From positions 834,039 through 898,038 of the forward strand of contig NZ_JACVQD010000001.1 in NCBI RefSeq assembly GCF_018881545.1: a DNA stretch of 64,000 nt, written 5' to 3'. Below are positions 63,324 through 64,000 of the stretch, piece by piece. This DNA is from Polynucleobacter alcilacus. GTDB taxonomy: Bacteria > Pseudomonadota > Gammaproteobacteria > Burkholderiales > Burkholderiaceae. Numbering within the stretch: position 1 is the stretch's first letter; each line of letters starts with the position of its first letter. The notes under the pieces are model-generated. The model had not been told where the DNA came from and searched no databases. It saw nothing but the letters and a program-made list of their open reading frames with translations. The position numbers were made by a program, and so were the translations under genes.

Positions 63324-63717
63324 GAAAATATTTTTTGACACTAATACATTGCTGTATTTACTTTCATCAGATTCAAAAAAAGCAGATTGGGTTAGCTCAA
63401 ATCTACAGCAATCTAATGTAATTAGCGTTCAAGTTCTCAGTGAATTTACATCCGCAAGCCTTAGAAAAATTAAAATATCTAACATTGAGCTGGATGAGTT
63501 TCTAAGCCTATTCATATCCATATTCAATATCAGGCCGCTCAATGTAGAGACATTTGAAACTGGGCTAGCTGTATCCAGAAGATATGGATACCACCATTAC
63601 GACTCAATGATTATTGCAGCCGCCCTACAGGCGGGCTGTGAGACGCTGTATTCAGAGGATATGCACCATCGACAAATGATCGATAAGAGACTACAAATCG
63701 TGAACCCTTTTATCTAA
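63313..63717 (+). CDS. vapC: PIN-domain toxin (VapC-like)
   Basis: 134 residues of the PIN fold: FFDTNTLLYLL (Asp9), SEFTSASL (Glu44), YHHYDSMIIAAAL (Asp97) and SEDMHH (Asp116) supply the acidic metal site. VapC-type toxins cleave RNA, often tRNA; the target here is unknown. Partner antitoxin is directly upstream. Confidence 0.9.
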   Translation: MNAKKIFFDTNTLLYLLSSDSKKADWVSSNLQQSNVISVQVLSEFTSASLRKIKISNIELDEFLSLFISIFNIRPLNVETFETGLAVSRRYGYHHYDSMIIAAALQAGCETLYSEDMHHRQMIDKRLQIVNPFI

Positions 63718-63746
63718 AGAGCTCACGACCCCTAAGTAGCCTTGAA

Positions 63747-64000
63747 TCAATCCTCTTCGAGGAAGGTCTTGAGTTTGTCGCTACGGCTTGGGTGACGCAT
63801 TTTTCTGAGGGCCTTAGCTTCAATCTGACGGATACGCTCACGGGTGACGTCAAACTGTTTACCCACTTCTTCAAGAGTATGGTCTGTGCTCATTTCAACA
63901 CCAAAACGCATACGCAATACTTTTGCTTCACGTGGCGTCAATGAATCCAGCACATCTTTCACCACATCACGCATAGACTCGTGTAATGCCGCTTCAGCTG
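63747..64000 (-). CDS. rpoD: RNA polymerase sigma-70 factor RpoD, C-terminal part
   Basis: Only the last part of the gene is inside; it continues past 64000 in the same frame ([17 protein letters not shown]). Region 4 is complete: [21 protein letters not shown] and the helix-turn-helix [31 protein letters not shown]. The housekeeping sigma factor marks the conserved chromosome edge beyond the hotspot. Confidence 0.95.
   Translation of the reverse strand, partial: AEAALHESMRDVVKDVLDSLTPREAKVLRMRFGVEMSTDHTLEEVGKQFDVTRERIRQIEAKALRKMRHPSRSDKLKTFLEED

Noticed and set aside
1..64000. CRISPR array
   Set aside because: No regularly spaced short repeats were seen; repeats found are tRNA fragments and hairpins.

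Overview
The window looks like a chromosomal segment of an aerobic anoxygenic phototrophic betaproteobacterium (Burkholderiaceae). Polynucleobacter or a close freshwater relative is my best guess, from gene content, AT-leaning composition and protein style rather than from any search. The left half (1-25.8 kb) is part of a photosynthesis gene cluster. The right half (27.8-63 kb) is a patchwork of metabolic, transport and stress genes punctuated by partial copies of a tRNA gene. The window ends at an intact tRNA (62900-62976), a PIN-type toxin-antitoxin pair and the 3' end of rpoD.

Photosynthesis region. ppsR-crtA-crtD-crtC run rightwards and meet crtB-crtI. The long leftward unit crtE-crtF / bchC-bchX-bchY-bchZ-pufB-(unknown small ORF)-pufA-pufL-pufM-pufC-crtI-crtB is a classical superoperon. 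It encodes carotenoid synthesis to spheroidene/spheroidenone, chlorophyllide a reductase, the LH1 antenna and the reaction centre with a tetrahaem cytochrome. Then come bchO plus a 40-residue membrane peptide, bchD-bchI (magnesium chelatase), hemC, three tiny membrane-protein genes, and pucB-pucA-pucC for a peripheral LH2-type antenna. Exact TGT-N12-ACA sites lie upstream of bchC, between crtE and bchO, and upstream of pucB. They fit repression by the PpsR encoded at the left end. The remaining bch genes and the puh genes are not here.

Two points in this region deserve attention. pufB and pufA, normally adjacent, are separated by a well-translated 73-codon single-span membrane protein gene without histidine. 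PucA carries V41, F44 and L45, the combination expected of a blue-shifted (B800-820-like) antenna.

Right half. At least seven 3' halves of one CAU-anticodon tRNA gene occur in the same orientation as the intact gene, at about 28.0, 32.95, 39.25, 42.05, 44.6, 57.8 and 57.9 kb. Several keep the tRNA's downstream terminator, and that terminator comes in three sequence versions. They divide the region into modules: (a) BLUF sensor, SDR, FeS photolyase cassette and HNH nuclease; (b) exonuclease-GIY-YIG protein, Rrf2 regulator, LON-domain protein, MpaB-like protein and alternative oxidase; (c) UPF0114 and an FMN glutamate-synthase-like protein; (d) Kup-type transporter; (e) TAXI protein, RND efflux system, 3-hydroxybutyrate dehydrogenase/acetoacetate decarboxylase/patatin and a trihaem cytochrome; (f) pqi genes. 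A 203-bp identical direct repeat (44445-44647 and 62742-62944), including the tRNA 3' half, brackets 18.3 kb of this. Broken genes (hemF, acetoacetate decarboxylase, an exonuclease, an OmpA-like lipoprotein, a DUF4149 protein, a frameshifted small gene) sit mostly beside these scars. No integrase is present. I read this as repeated gain and loss of cargo at a tRNA hotspot.
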